NCBI GenBank assembly: GCA_012719455.1
Contig: JAAYAJ010000044.1
Span: 1 to 36,934, forward strand
Direction: 5' to 3'
Source: Acidobacteriota bacterium
GTDB taxonomy: Bacteria; Acidobacteriota; UBA6911
DNA length: 36,934 bases
A program made the position numbers and the translations under genes. Positions 9,453 to 17,866 of the stretch are shown here, piece by piece. The notes beneath the pieces were generated by a model. The model saw only the letters and a program-made list of their open reading frames with translations. It was not told the origin of the DNA and did no database searches. Each line of letters starts with the position of its first letter. Position 1 is the stretch's first letter.

Positions 9453-9458
9453 GGATTC

Positions 9459-10265
9459 CTAAACATTTGCACTTGCTTTCACGCGGTTTCGGGAAAGCAT
9501 TCTCCAGCCCAAGAAATTCCGAAATTTCACTCCGCCGTCACAGCGGGGGACCAGCATCGATGACACGAGGCAGGCAGGCGCCCAATAGAGGAAAAGCACA
9601 AGCAGCAGCACAAGCCCGTAGTTCAGCGGTTGTGACATCAACAACTGCCGGCCGGTGTAGGTCAATTCGGCGACTGCGACCACTGCCAGGGTGGAAGTAT
9701 CCTTGAAGACGGTAACCGCGAGATTGATGAAATCCGGCAGCATCGCGCGCAAGGCAAGAGGCAGCTCGATTTTCATGAAAATCTGCATCGGCCTGAGCCC
9801 GAGCACTTGACCTGAGCCTATCAGGCCCTGGGGAACCGCGCGAAATCCGGACCGTATCACCTCGGCGAAATAGGCTCCGGCATAAAAAGAAAATGCCGTG
9901 ACCGCCAGTATGATTCCCGGCGCACGCCATTGGGCGACCCGGTAGGGCAGATGGAATACCAGCAGCACCAACAACATGATCGGCAATCCCCGCACCACCT
10001 CCACAAAGCCTGAAGCCGCCGACCGAATCCCCCGGGAAACCAAGCGACCGACAAAGGACCTTCTCCCGCCTTCCCCGGCTTCGCGGCGGCAGAGCGCCAA
10101 CAGGCAGCCAAGCGGGAAGCCGATTCCCAAACTCATTACCGTAATGACCAGAGTCAGAGACAAGCCGCCGATCCGCTGAAAAAAAACGGGAAATGCCGGA
10201 TCCATCATTTCAGGCGGCGCCGGGTACCCTACCCACAAAACCCTGAACAGCTCCCACAATGTCAT
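9459..10265 (-). CDS. Amino-acid ABC transporter permease (second permease)
   Basis: This 268-residue HisM/GlnP-type inner-membrane permease has several hydrophobic helices. The family EAA-loop region is visible in RAVPQGLIGSGQVLGLRPMQIFMKIELPLA (about residues 150-180), which docks with the ATPase. The segment SLTLVITVMSLGIGFPLG begins the first conserved helix. It overlaps the upstream permease by four bases (ATGA), so the two are translationally coupled and probably form a heterodimer. The C-terminal 20 residues are basic and presumably cytoplasmic. Confidence 0.9.
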   Translation of the reverse strand: MTLWELFRVLWVGYPAPPEMMDPAFPVFFQRIGGLSLTLVITVMSLGIGFPLGCLLALCRREAGEGGRRSFVGRLVSRGIRSAASGFVEVVRGLPIMLLVLLVFHLPYRVAQWRAPGIILAVTAFSFYAGAYFAEVIRSGFRAVPQGLIGSGQVLGLRPMQIFMKIELPLALRAMLPDFINLAVTVFKDTSTLAVVAVAELTYTGRQLLMSQPLNYGLVLLLVLFLYWAPACLVSSMLVPRCDGGVKFRNFLGWRMLSRNRVKASANV

Positions 10266-10978
10266 GGAGCCGCTCCTATCCGCGCGTGCTCACGCCTTGC
10301 CCAGCCGTTCAGCAACCGGCCCATGACCAGGGCGAGAAACAGGTATCCCGCCGCGGCGAATATCGCCGGTTCCGCCCATGAAAATGTCAGCCCGGCAATT
10401 CGGCCGGCCTGGCCGGTCATCTCCATCATCTGCACGGGCAAGGGGACAACCACCGCGAGGGTGGCGTTTTTCATAATATGTATGAACCGCGATACCAGCG
10501 CCGGGGCAACGATACGCACGGCTTGCGGGAATACCACGTATCTGCCGATGGCCTTCTCCGACAGCCCCAGCGTGCGCGCGATGTCAGTTTGCCGGCTATC
10601 AACGGCTTCGACACCGGCCCGTAGAATCTCGGAAAGATAGGGACCGGCATTCAACGACAAGCCCAAGAGAAGGAGATGGAATTCCAGCCCACGCGGCCAA
10701 CCGGCGCCCGTCGTCGCCCGCCAGATTCCCGGCAGGGCAAAGGTGAGGAAGAGAAGGAGGGGCACCGTGGGCAAATTGCGGAACAGGACGACGTAGCAAG
10801 CCGCGGCGGTTCTCAATAAACGCTTCTTTCCGAGGTGACAGCGGAGGGATAAAACCCCCAACAATGCGCCGCCCGCACAGCCGGCCAGCCCGATCAGGAT
10901 CGTCATCAGGAAACCCCGGCACAGCCAGCCAAAATACGGTTGCCCGAAAACATACTGAGCGAAGTCCATAGTCATCAT
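10262..10978 (-). CDS. Amino-acid ABC transporter permease (first permease)
   Basis: This HisQ/GlnP-type permease has about 238 residues from the ATG at 10978. That ATG overlaps the TGA of the ATPase gene as ATGA; an upstream in-frame ATG at 11032 is less likely. The conserved first helix carries GFLMTILIGLAGCAGGALLG. The EAA-like loop lies near DSRQTDIARTLGLSEKAIGRYVVFPQAVR. With the neighbouring permease it would make the transmembrane channel of the importer. Confidence 0.9.
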   Translation of the reverse strand: MMTMDFAQYVFGQPYFGWLCRGFLMTILIGLAGCAGGALLGVLSLRCHLGKKRLLRTAAACYVVLFRNLPTVPLLLFLTFALPGIWRATTGAGWPRGLEFHLLLLGLSLNAGPYLSEILRAGVEAVDSRQTDIARTLGLSEKAIGRYVVFPQAVRIVAPALVSRFIHIMKNATLAVVVPLPVQMMEMTGQAGRIAGLTFSWAEPAIFAAAGYLFLALVMGRLLNGWARREHARIGAAP

Positions 10979-11733
10979 TTTCGGCGGGATCGCAGGTTTT
11001 CCAAAAGAGCGCCGTCCCGCGAACATCGGCACCGGCCGTCCTGCAGCAGTGCAAACGACCCGGCGGCCTGGCGCGCGAAGTCGACGTTATGAGTGACCAA
11101 CAGCATTGTCATGCCGGCGCCGGCCAGCTCGAGAATCCGATCACAAACTTCATCGACAAGATCGGGGTCGAGGTTGGCGGTGGGCTCATCCAGCAGCAGG
11201 AGCAAAGGATCAACCGCAAGTGCGCGGGCGATCGCTAGGCGCTGTTTCTCTCCGCCCGACAGGCTTGCGGGATATCTCCTTGCCAGAGAAGCCAGCTTCA
11301 TTCGTTCCAGTTCAACCATTGCGCGCTCATGGGCCTGGTTTGCAGGCAACCTTTTGAATTCGCGCAATGCGAGCATCACGTTCTCAATCGCCGTTAAATG
11401 CGGAAAGAGATTGGGCTCCTGGAATACCACGCCCACCTTGCCGAAGAGATTTCCAGGATATGGCGCATCGGCGGCTACGATGGAATCGGCTATCTGCAAC
11501 CGTCCCCCGTCAAATCCGGTCAAGCCGCTGATAATGCGTATCAGCGTTGTCTTTCCACTCCCGGAGGGCCCGCAAAGCGCGAGCACTTCGTGAGCATGGA
11601 TACTCATGGCAATTTCCGACAGGACCTGGCGCGTCCCATATCTCTTTGAGAGAGAATGGATCGCCAAAACCGGGAATCGGCCTGAATCGTTATGCGGATC
11701 ACTTGAAAACCCGCATGAATGGGAATGCATCAT
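10975..11733 (-). CDS. Amino-acid ABC transporter ATP-binding protein
   Basis: This is the GlnQ/HisP-type ATPase of the importer. All motifs are intact: Walker A GPSGSGKTT, Q-loop FQEPNLFPH, signature LSGGEKQRLAIARAL, Walker B LLLLDEPTANLD and the switch LVTHNVD. The open frame reaches a start at 11802 inside the upstream gene. I place the start at the ATG at 11733, which overlaps the TGA of the OsmC gene as ATGA and gives about 252 residues, the usual size. The first 20 residues, rich in His and Ser, are an unconserved leader. It is coupled on both sides to its neighbours. Confidence 0.9.
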   Translation of the reverse strand: MMHSHSCGFSSDPHNDSGRFPVLAIHSLSKRYGTRQVLSEIAMSIHAHEVLALCGPSGSGKTTLIRIISGLTGFDGGRLQIADSIVAADAPYPGNLFGKVGVVFQEPNLFPHLTAIENVMLALREFKRLPANQAHERAMVELERMKLASLARRYPASLSGGEKQRLAIARALAVDPLLLLLDEPTANLDPDLVDEVCDRILELAGAGMTMLLVTHNVDFARQAAGSFALLQDGRCRCSRDGALLENLRSRRK

Positions 11734-12191
11734 TCCGCCAATTGCCAGTCCACGTTGACTCGGATCTCTATGCCTTTCTTCAGCGAAGAAGAGACCGTGC
11801 AATATTTTTCAAAAATCCCGGAGCAACGTTTCGTTTCCGCCGATCGGTTTTTTACCGTCGGCCGCAATTGCACGTCCACGCCGTCAATCCGCGGCAGCCC
11901 GTCTTCATTGGGCTTCACAATCGCCACGACTTCCGTCTCGAATCCAAGCACCTCCACATGCGCGTGGCGGAGAGCTTCCAGCAAGCTTGCCGAGAGACAG
12001 TGGCCGATAGCGGAACCCAGAAGAGCCGGGGTGGCCGGTCCGGAAGCTTCGCCAACCGGATCCGGCTCATCCGAAACATAGGGATTGCCGTGCAGCCGGC
12101 CATCCTCGCTTGCTTGAGAAATGAACCTGAATCCCGATTCATGCTTCAGGTTAACGGCAAAACGCCGTTCTTTCTGGCCACGCATGTGCAT
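11730..12191 (-). CDS. OsmC/Ohr-family protein, first gene of the ABC transporter operon
   Basis: OsmC/Ohr proteins are thiol peroxidases that reduce organic hydroperoxides with two cysteines. Here both are present: Cys65 in GHCLSASLLEAL and Cys131 in KYCTVSSSL. Length is 153 residues, typical. The frame is open back to a TTG at 12230. The ATG at 12191 is preferred because GAGGG lies six bases before it. Its TGA overlaps the ATG of the ABC ATPase, so it heads a translationally coupled operon with a polar amino-acid importer. Many OsmC-like proteins are not peroxidases, so the substrate is open; a link to sulphur compounds is only a guess. Confidence 0.88.
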   Translation of the reverse strand: MHMRGQKERRFAVNLKHESGFRFISQASEDGRLHGNPYVSDEPDPVGEASGPATPALLGSAIGHCLSASLLEALRHAHVEVLGFETEVVAIVKPNEDGLPRIDGVDVQLRPTVKNRSAETKRCSGIFEKYCTVSSSLKKGIEIRVNVDWQLAE

Positions 12192-12322
12192 ATTGATCCC
12201 TCGCGCTGCAAAAGCCGGCACCCGCCTCAAAGAACCGTCGACAAAAGAACTATTTTCCTTTCTCCTTCACCTCCCGGCGTCGGCCACCCGGCCGGCTCGG
12301 GACAGGAGCAGGAGGCGGGGCT

Positions 12323-14677
12323 TCAGATCTTGCCCAGCGCCTTGAGCACCCGGTCCGGGGTGGCCGGCGGGTCCACCCATTTGCCGATCGCGTTGTAGAT
12401 GGCGCAGATGATCAAGTGCGTGTTGGCCATCGAATGGCTGATGCCGTTGGCGCCGTAGGCTCCGTTCCCCGCGCGCGTCTCCAGCAGGCGGGTTTCGAGC
12501 TTCGGCACGTCCAGCATCCCCGGCTTCTTGTACTCGATCATGTTGGTGTTGAGCTTCACGCCGGTGCTCTTGTCGTAATAGTAGTCCTCGAACATCTGGC
12601 ATCCCTGGCTGAAGAACGCCACCTGGTCGAGCTGGCTTTCGAGCGAAATCCGCCGGATGACCTTGCCCGAATCCACCGCGGCCCCGTAGCGCAGGATTTC
12701 CACCTGCCCGGTTTCGGTATCCACCGCCACCTCGCAGTACAGCGTGTTCAACGTGTCATACTTGCTGGGCCAGAGCGGGTCGGGAGGACGCCCGGCGAAG
12801 GTCGCGTAGACGTTGGAGGTGAGACTCTTGAGCGGCACCCCGGCGCCCGGGTCCGACTTGAGCACGATCTTTCCGCCCACGATATCCAGGTCCTCCGGCT
12901 TTTTCCCCTTCAACGGATTGGGCGCCCTCTTGGACGACGGGCCGCCGAATCCGCCGCCGGCCGGCTTTTCCGCTTCCGCGATCGCCGCCTCGAAGATGCG
13001 GCGCCGGAAGATATGGCAGCATTCCTTCATCACCCAGCCGGTGGCCACCAGGCCGTCGGCGCCCCCGCTGATCGACACGAACACCGCGTCGGGATCGTAA
13101 TCGATGTGGATGTCCGTGGCTTCCAGGCCGAGCTCTTCCGCGGCGATCATGGCCACGCCCTCGACCGAAAACACCCCCGCGTGAGGACCCTGGATCGGCA
13201 TGCGCACCACGCCGTTACGCAGCTCGAGCACGGCGTGGAAATCGCTCCCCAACGCATGCCGGGGGCACATCTGGTAGCGGAAACCGGCCCCATGCATCCG
13301 GCCGTCGGGCAGTTTCCTGGCCCCGTTCTTGTGCCACTTCCAGTTCATCATCTCCTTTCCGGCCTCGATGCAGGCGTCGAAGCTGGGAACCGGCCGGTGG
13401 TCGGTCTGGCCGTCGGGCCCGTGCAGGTTGAGCCGGGCGATGTCGATCGGATCCTTGCCGAGTTTCTCGGCGATCATGTGGATGGCCATGGTTACCGAGT
13501 CCCAGTTGAAGGGACAGAACTGCGAACTGAAGGGCATCAGGCCGCGGTTGCTGTCGACCACCTCCATCCGCTGACGGATGTTCAGGCACTTGGTCCCGAT
13601 GTAAGGGCCGTACCCCTGATCGCCGATCGTGCCGAAAAAGGAATTGCCCGTGGTGCCGCCGTCGGTGATGGAGAAATCGTCGAACGCGGTGATCAGGCCG
13701 TCCTTGGTAAAACCGACCTTCATGTGAATGAAACGCTGCTGGATCATGAAGTCGAAGGTGTCGCGGCGGGTATTGGCGCAGCGCACGGGCCTGCCGGTCC
13801 TTTTGGCAAGGAGCGGGGTGATCTGCTGGGACCGGCGAATGGTCCAGTCGCAGTACTTCCCCCCCTGGAACAGCCCCTCCTGCACGGTTTTTTCCGGCGG
13901 CAGCCCATACAATTGCCCGATCGCGTTCTTCCCGCCGCTGGCGTGCCAGACGGCCCCTTCCACGTGGATATTGTCTCTCCCCCGGTAGGGATCGTCGAAC
14001 CACCAGGCCACCGAACCGTGAGGGTTGGGGGAAGCGGAGGCGTAGGCGGGCATATTCAGGTCGTACTCGATGATGTAATCGGCCTCGCTAAAACCCTTTT
14101 CCACGTCGCCCTGGTTCTGGTTCGAATAGGCCACGTTCCCCTGTTTCGGCGGATTGTCGCCGCTCCCCCCTCCGAACGGATTGACGACGCCCGTCCGGTC
14201 CTCGGGACGGATGACAGGGGCGTTGGCCTCCCTTCCCGCCTTGATATCCACGATATGCGGCAGGACTTCCCATTCCACCTCGAGCGCCTCCAGGGCTTCG
14301 TCACAGATGTCCCCGTTTTCCGCGACGACGATGAAACCCACTTCCACATTCTCTTCCTCGGCGACATCGGACAGGAAAGGCTGGGGTGGACCGCCGATAC
14401 CGGCGCGGGCGAGCTTTTTCAGATCCTCGTCCTTCCAGGTGACGATGTCCACGACTCCGGCAACGGCCCGGGCCCTTTCCAGGTTGTACCCCTTGATCCG
14501 CGCATGAGCGTGAGGGCTGCGCAGGAACTTGGCTTCGAGCATATCGGGAACCACATAGTCGATCCCGAACTTGGCGAGGCCCGAGGCGACGGCCCATGAC
14601 AGCTTGCCCTGGAGGTCCGTTTTCCCGACCACCCTGAAATCCTTCCTCTGCCCGTTGATTCCCGTTAAATCCGCCAT
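12323..14677 (-). CDS. Xanthine-oxidase-family molybdopterin-binding subunit, divergent
   Basis: This 784-residue protein is the large, Mo-pterin-binding subunit of the xanthine dehydrogenase/aldehyde oxidoreductase family. It has the N-terminal ald_Xan hammerhead (ARIKGYNLERARAVAGVVDIVTW), a TGRPVR segment, EELGLEATDIHI and a C-terminal NAIGKWVDPPATPDRVLKAL. Two key sites are unusual. The GGGFG-type Mo-cofactor loop reads GLFQGGKYCDW. The C-terminal VGE motif, which supplies the catalytic Glu, reads AGNGAYG. No [2Fe-2S] or FAD subunit gene is adjacent, although the enzymes normally need them. A GAGGAGG ribosome binding site precedes the ATG. The protein may have another reaction or partner subunits elsewhere. 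Confidence 0.87.
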   Translation of the reverse strand: MADLTGINGQRKDFRVVGKTDLQGKLSWAVASGLAKFGIDYVVPDMLEAKFLRSPHAHARIKGYNLERARAVAGVVDIVTWKDEDLKKLARAGIGGPPQPFLSDVAEEENVEVGFIVVAENGDICDEALEALEVEWEVLPHIVDIKAGREANAPVIRPEDRTGVVNPFGGGSGDNPPKQGNVAYSNQNQGDVEKGFSEADYIIEYDLNMPAYASASPNPHGSVAWWFDDPYRGRDNIHVEGAVWHASGGKNAIGQLYGLPPEKTVQEGLFQGGKYCDWTIRRSQQITPLLAKRTGRPVRCANTRRDTFDFMIQQRFIHMKVGFTKDGLITAFDDFSITDGGTTGNSFFGTIGDQGYGPYIGTKCLNIRQRMEVVDSNRGLMPFSSQFCPFNWDSVTMAIHMIAEKLGKDPIDIARLNLHGPDGQTDHRPVPSFDACIEAGKEMMNWKWHKNGARKLPDGRMHGAGFRYQMCPRHALGSDFHAVLELRNGVVRMPIQGPHAGVFSVEGVAMIAAEELGLEATDIHIDYDPDAVFVSISGGADGLVATGWVMKECCHIFRRRIFEAAIAEAEKPAGGGFGGPSSKRAPNPLKGKKPEDLDIVGGKIVLKSDPGAGVPLKSLTSNVYATFAGRPPDPLWPSKYDTLNTLYCEVAVDTETGQVEILRYGAAVDSGKVIRRISLESQLDQVAFFSQGCQMFEDYYYDKSTGVKLNTNMIEYKKPGMLDVPKLETRLLETRAGNGAYGANGISHSMANTHLIICAIYNAIGKWVDPPATPDRVLKALGKI

Positions 14678-14746
14678 GGTTTCGACTTCCTCCTCTCAGA
14701 AAAACACCCTTCGCGGGCACCAGGTATTGTATCCACTTTCGATTCC

Positions 14747-14763
14747 CATTCCGAAGCGGAATG
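14747..14763. repeat. Inverted repeat CATTCCG-AAG-CGGAATG
   Basis: A perfect 7-base inverted repeat with a 3-base loop lies in the 98-base gap between the unknown gene (stop 14776) and the molybdopterin subunit gene (start 14677). No T-run follows on the minus strand, so it is not an obvious terminator. It could be an operator or an RNA hairpin in the leader. Confidence 0.4.
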
Positions 14764-14775
14764 CGAGACCGATCG

Positions 14776-15915
14776 CTAAAGCAATTCATCGATGATCCGT
14801 TGGAAGCCCGATGCCTCGAGTCCCGCAGAAACTACGCGCATCTTTCCGGTATTTGCAGGGGCTTCAGGTTTTGGCTCGGCATCGACAAGCGCCAGGGTTC
14901 CCTCCAGGCGCGGCCTCAGGATATCCAGGCGATTTTGAATCTGACCGAGAACCTCCGGGTCCACGAGATCCCGGTCAGTCACGCATTCGATACTGAGGTC
15001 CGGACCGTGGACCGTCCTTTGATGGAGATCAGCAAAAACAGGCACATCCTTTAAATCCCTGACGACCGACAAAAAGATCATCCTGTGGCCCAGCACGGGC
15101 GAGGAGTCCCCGTTGCGATTGCGCAACAACCTCTGGGTGGGCATTTCCACCGGAACACGGTACGCGTTCACCTCCACGGCCAGGGGCATCTTGAACGCCA
15201 CGTGACGGTCCAGCTTTCTTGAATGAAACACGAATTCCGGGATGCGCCGGGCCGGGTGATGGAACTGGCGTCCGAAGGCGATCTCGCGTATCTCGGTCAT
15301 CACGGGCCGATGATCGCCATCAAGGGCGACGCCCCATATCCCGTCCGGTTCCAGCAGGTGGATCATGGCCAGCGCGGCCCAGGTCTCATACCCGATCAGG
15401 AACATCCCCGCGGCGCCGGCGTCAAGATCCCCCGCCGCCAGGCGGGCGAAACCCTCCCTGGAAATATTGCCCTGAACCAGCTCGAACAGGCGGCCGTGGA
15501 TCAGGCGCATCAGGCCTTCCCCGGGCCTGCGCAGAAAGCTGGACAGGTCCTGCGCCAACCTCACTTCGAGACCCAATCTTTCTGACAACCGGCGCTCGGT
15601 CGTCAAAAAGCTCCGCGAAAGAGCCCGGATCTCCGAATGGAGGGAGGGATTCCATGATTCCACCACCGCGCGCCGGATCGTGTCGAATCGCTGGTAGAAG
15701 CCGGCGCGCCACTGCTCGGGGATACACACCTCCTCCGGACCGATCTCGATTTCCGGGTGGGCCCCGATGTAGTCCCTCAGGCCGCGATACTCGTCTTCCC
15801 AGCGGGGCTCTCCCCCCGCATCGCACCCTCTGCCCAAAATCTTACCTCTTCCCCAGGAAACGTTTTCCGCCCTGCCCCGATACCGGCCTCCACCATTGCG
15901 CCTGAACGCTATCAC
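14776..15915 (-). CDS. Hypothetical protein, about 350-379 aa, unrecognised
   Basis: I do not recognise this protein. The frame has normal codon use and a globular, soluble composition with no signal peptide or membrane helix. Visible segments include an Arg-rich N-terminus, a helical region with LRRPGEGLMRLIHGRLFELV, a hydrophobic patch AAGMFLIGYETWAALAMIHLL and a C-terminal, possibly beta-rich half. No cysteine-based metal site stands out. The listed start is a GTG at 15915. A later TTG or ATT near codon 26 with GAGGTAAG upstream is an alternative, so the N-terminus is uncertain. It lies 98 bases upstream of the molybdopterin subunit, on the same strand, and may belong to the same operon. 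Confidence 0.6.
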   Translation of the reverse strand: MIAFRRNGGGRYRGRAENVSWGRGKILGRGCDAGGEPRWEDEYRGLRDYIGAHPEIEIGPEEVCIPEQWRAGFYQRFDTIRRAVVESWNPSLHSEIRALSRSFLTTERRLSERLGLEVRLAQDLSSFLRRPGEGLMRLIHGRLFELVQGNISREGFARLAAGDLDAGAAGMFLIGYETWAALAMIHLLEPDGIWGVALDGDHRPVMTEIREIAFGRQFHHPARRIPEFVFHSRKLDRHVAFKMPLAVEVNAYRVPVEMPTQRLLRNRNGDSSPVLGHRMIFLSVVRDLKDVPVFADLHQRTVHGPDLSIECVTDRDLVDPEVLGQIQNRLDILRPRLEGTLALVDAEPKPEAPANTGKMRVVSAGLEASGFQRIIDELL

Positions 15916-16034
15916 CGCTCACAGCACCGGTGCCGGCGTTGTGGATTCAACCTGCATTGGGGGGATAAATGACGACGAACCGACGTTGTTTTAACGCGTT
16001 CAGGTAAAGCCGGAGAAAACATGCAGAGCGATCA

Positions 16035-16050
16035 CTTCCATATCTGGAAG
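16035..16050. repeat. Inverted repeat CTTCCA-TATC-TGGAAG, possible operator
   Basis: A 6-base inverted repeat with a 4-base centre lies in the 211-base gap upstream of the unknown gene at 14776-15915. The flanks partly extend the symmetry, with GAT on the left and ATC on the right. It may be a regulator site or chance. The rest of the gap shows no gene. Confidence 0.3.
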
Positions 16051-16126
16051 CTATCATGCAACAAACTCAGGGAATAAAACAAGCCGTTTGCTCTACCCTA
16101 TCCGCCGGCATCACAGGGGAAAGCGG

Positions 16127-16657
16127 CTACTGGAGCAGAAAACAGGCGGTGTAGGTGATGGTCCCCTTGCCGTGGTAGTAAGGGATGCCGCTTGCGCGGC
16201 AGGCGTCGGCGACCAGGATCCCGTACGCCTCCATGGGGGGGCTCGCCCCGAACGGGTCGCGGCAGGGGGCGTCGGGGTAGGTGCAACTGTCGCAGCGGGA
16301 GCAGCTCCCGGTCCCCATGGGGAGCATCCTGGGGAACTCCCGCCGCAGTTCGGCGGCCAGGCGGCGGAATGTCCGCGCGTGGCGCTCCGCGGCTTCCATC
16401 ATCCCCTCGCCATCGAACTCGTCCTCCAACTGTCCGACCGTCTGGACTATCAGCCCCTTCGAATAGCCGCGGAGGCGGGCGGCGCACTCCTCGAGCGTGC
16501 CGCACCCGGGGGGGCAGGACCAGCTGGTGCCGTAACGGCGGCAGCTGTTCGTGCTGCAGGCGGCGCGGACTTCAGGCCGCGCGACGAGGTGGGCGCAGTC
16601 GAGTTCAGCCGCCTCGTCGAAACCAGCTTCCAGGGCCTTTCGGATCCATCTTTCCAC
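16127..16657 (-). CDS. DUF2284 predicted metal-binding protein
   Basis: This protein of about 176 residues matches the DUF2284 (COG5423) pattern of Cys-rich predicted metal-binding proteins. The cysteines lie in ACSTNSCRRYGTSWSCPPGCG near the N-terminus and in SCSRCDSCTYPDAPCRDP in the second half, and the end reads YHGKGTITYTACFLLQ. This arrangement suggests an iron-sulphur or zinc site. The reading frame stays open far upstream over the methyltransferase gene. The true start is probably the GTG at 16657, 11 bases after that gene's stop, though no strong ribosome binding site supports it. It probably shares an operon with the URO-D gene at 16669, and members often occur with corrinoid methyltransferases. 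Function is unknown. Confidence 0.8.
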   Translation of the reverse strand: MERWIRKALEAGFDEAAELDCAHLVARPEVRAACSTNSCRRYGTSWSCPPGCGTLEECAARLRGYSKGLIVQTVGQLEDEFDGEGMMEAAERHARTFRRLAAELRREFPRMLPMGTGSCSRCDSCTYPDAPCRDPFGASPPMEAYGILVADACRASGIPYYHGKGTITYTACFLLQ

Positions 16658-16668
16658 GGCGCGTACCG

Positions 16669-17676
16669 CTACGCTCCCGCCGCACCGGACGGGAACATCT
16701 CCGCGGAGGCGTTGTCGATCTCCTCCATGACGGCTTCGTAAACGCCGGGGAAGATGCTGGTGGGGTCGCCCATCGTGGTGCAGGGAATGTAGTATTTCGT
16801 GCCGTATTCCCGGCAGGCCCGGAAAGTTTCCTTTCGGATCAGGTCGCGCGTCCAGTCCTCGCGGTCGACCTTGCCGTTGTCGATGCCTCCCATGATGGTC
16901 AGTTTCCCGCCGTAATCGGCGAGGATCTTCGGGATGTTGTTGGTGGACATCGCTCCCTGCCAGACGTCCATCCCCATCTCGACCATGTAGGGGACAAGGT
17001 TTTCCCCGTAGGAGTCCGAGTGGTGGACGATGCATTCGACGCCCTGGGACTTGTAATACCCGTAGATCTGCTTGTAGCAGGGGAGGAGGAACTCCTCGAA
17101 CATGGCCGGGGAGATGAAGGAGGATGTCTGGCTGCCCCAGTCGTCGTGATGGAACAGGGCGTCCGGCTTGATATGCCTGCAGATGTCCTCGGCGTACCGG
17201 AGCTCGAACTCGGTGATCATGTCGTAGATCTCGTGCAGCTCGTCGGGGTTGGTGTAGAAAGCGGTCAGGCAGTTGGCGATTTCCAGGAGATAGTGGCTCT
17301 GCTCGAAGACCCCGGGAGCGACGAAGGGGGCCACGAAATATTCGTTGCGGTCGATCGCCTCGACCTGACGGATCGTTTCCTCCCAGGCCTCCGCCGGCAT
17401 GACGGGATCGGGAACCGTGACATAGTCGCGCCAGTGTTCGATGTCCTTGATAACGACGTGTTCCGCATCGTGTACCGGAAACGGCCCGGGCGCGTTGTCC
17501 GGAAAGCAGAAGGTCACGCCCCATTTATTCTTCAGGGGAGGGGCGCCTTTGACCGGGCGCATGTTGCTCAAGGCAAATGGCGTCATCACCAGCGCGAGCG
17601 CCTCGTAGCCCTTGACGAAACGGTCAGGACGACCGCCCTTCATGGTCTCCACCATATTTTGTCTTTTCGTGAGCAT
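16669..17676 (-). CDS. URO-D-family corrinoid methyltransferase (paralog 1)
   Basis: This 335-residue protein has the uroporphyrinogen decarboxylase fold used by corrinoid methyltransferases such as MtaA and MtbA. Key segments are MLTKRQNMVETMKGGRPDRF at the N-terminus, HHDDWGSQTS near residue 176, VHHSDSY at 217-223, TIMGGIDNGKVDRED near 260 and YIPCTTMG near 296. His219, Asp221 and Cys299 would occupy the places of the HxC...C zinc ligands of MtaA. It is close to the protein at 26876 along its whole length. The ATG at 17676 has GAGGGGGAG upstream; the open frame extends further but lacks conserved sequence. It probably transfers methyl groups between a substrate and a corrinoid protein. Confidence 0.86.
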   Translation of the reverse strand: MLTKRQNMVETMKGGRPDRFVKGYEALALVMTPFALSNMRPVKGAPPLKNKWGVTFCFPDNAPGPFPVHDAEHVVIKDIEHWRDYVTVPDPVMPAEAWEETIRQVEAIDRNEYFVAPFVAPGVFEQSHYLLEIANCLTAFYTNPDELHEIYDMITEFELRYAEDICRHIKPDALFHHDDWGSQTSSFISPAMFEEFLLPCYKQIYGYYKSQGVECIVHHSDSYGENLVPYMVEMGMDVWQGAMSTNNIPKILADYGGKLTIMGGIDNGKVDREDWTRDLIRKETFRACREYGTKYYIPCTTMGDPTSIFPGVYEAVMEEIDNASAEMFPSGAAGA

Positions 17677-17790
17677 CCGATTCTCCCCCTCGATAAGGTA
17701 CAGTTGATCCCTAAAAGGCCGTCCACAGCGCACCGGAGCCTGTTCCCGTTCCGGTTGCATCACTGTAAGGAAAAACGGCGGAAAAGAATA

Positions 17791-17809
17791 CCTTTTTCTC
17801 GAAAAAAGG
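17791..17809. repeat. Hairpin CCTTTTT...AAAAAGG between divergent genes
   Basis: A 7-base stem with a 5-base loop lies between the divergent genes at 17676 (minus) and 17867 (plus). It could act as a terminator-like or operator element in either direction. The surrounding 190 bases must hold both promoters, but I see no convincing -35/-10 pair. Confidence 0.3.
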
Positions 17810-17866
17810 AAACGCGGTCTCTGGTATGGTGTGAACCGGGGGTTCGGTCCCGCAAGGAGTGTTTGG

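Noticed and set aside
8418-12322. Duplicate of the tRNA-Met 3' end as an attachment site
   Set aside because: No convincing copy of the T arm and acceptor sequence was seen near the far end of the block, and there is no integrase gene.
12416-14599. A 727-codon plus-strand frame opposite the molybdopterin subunit
   Set aside because: The minus-strand protein is clearly homologous to known enzymes; the antisense frame is not.
16658-17524. N-terminal extension of the DUF2284 frame over the URO-D gene
   Set aside because: The URO-D gene in the other frame is well conserved there, and the extension is Arg-rich without family similarity.
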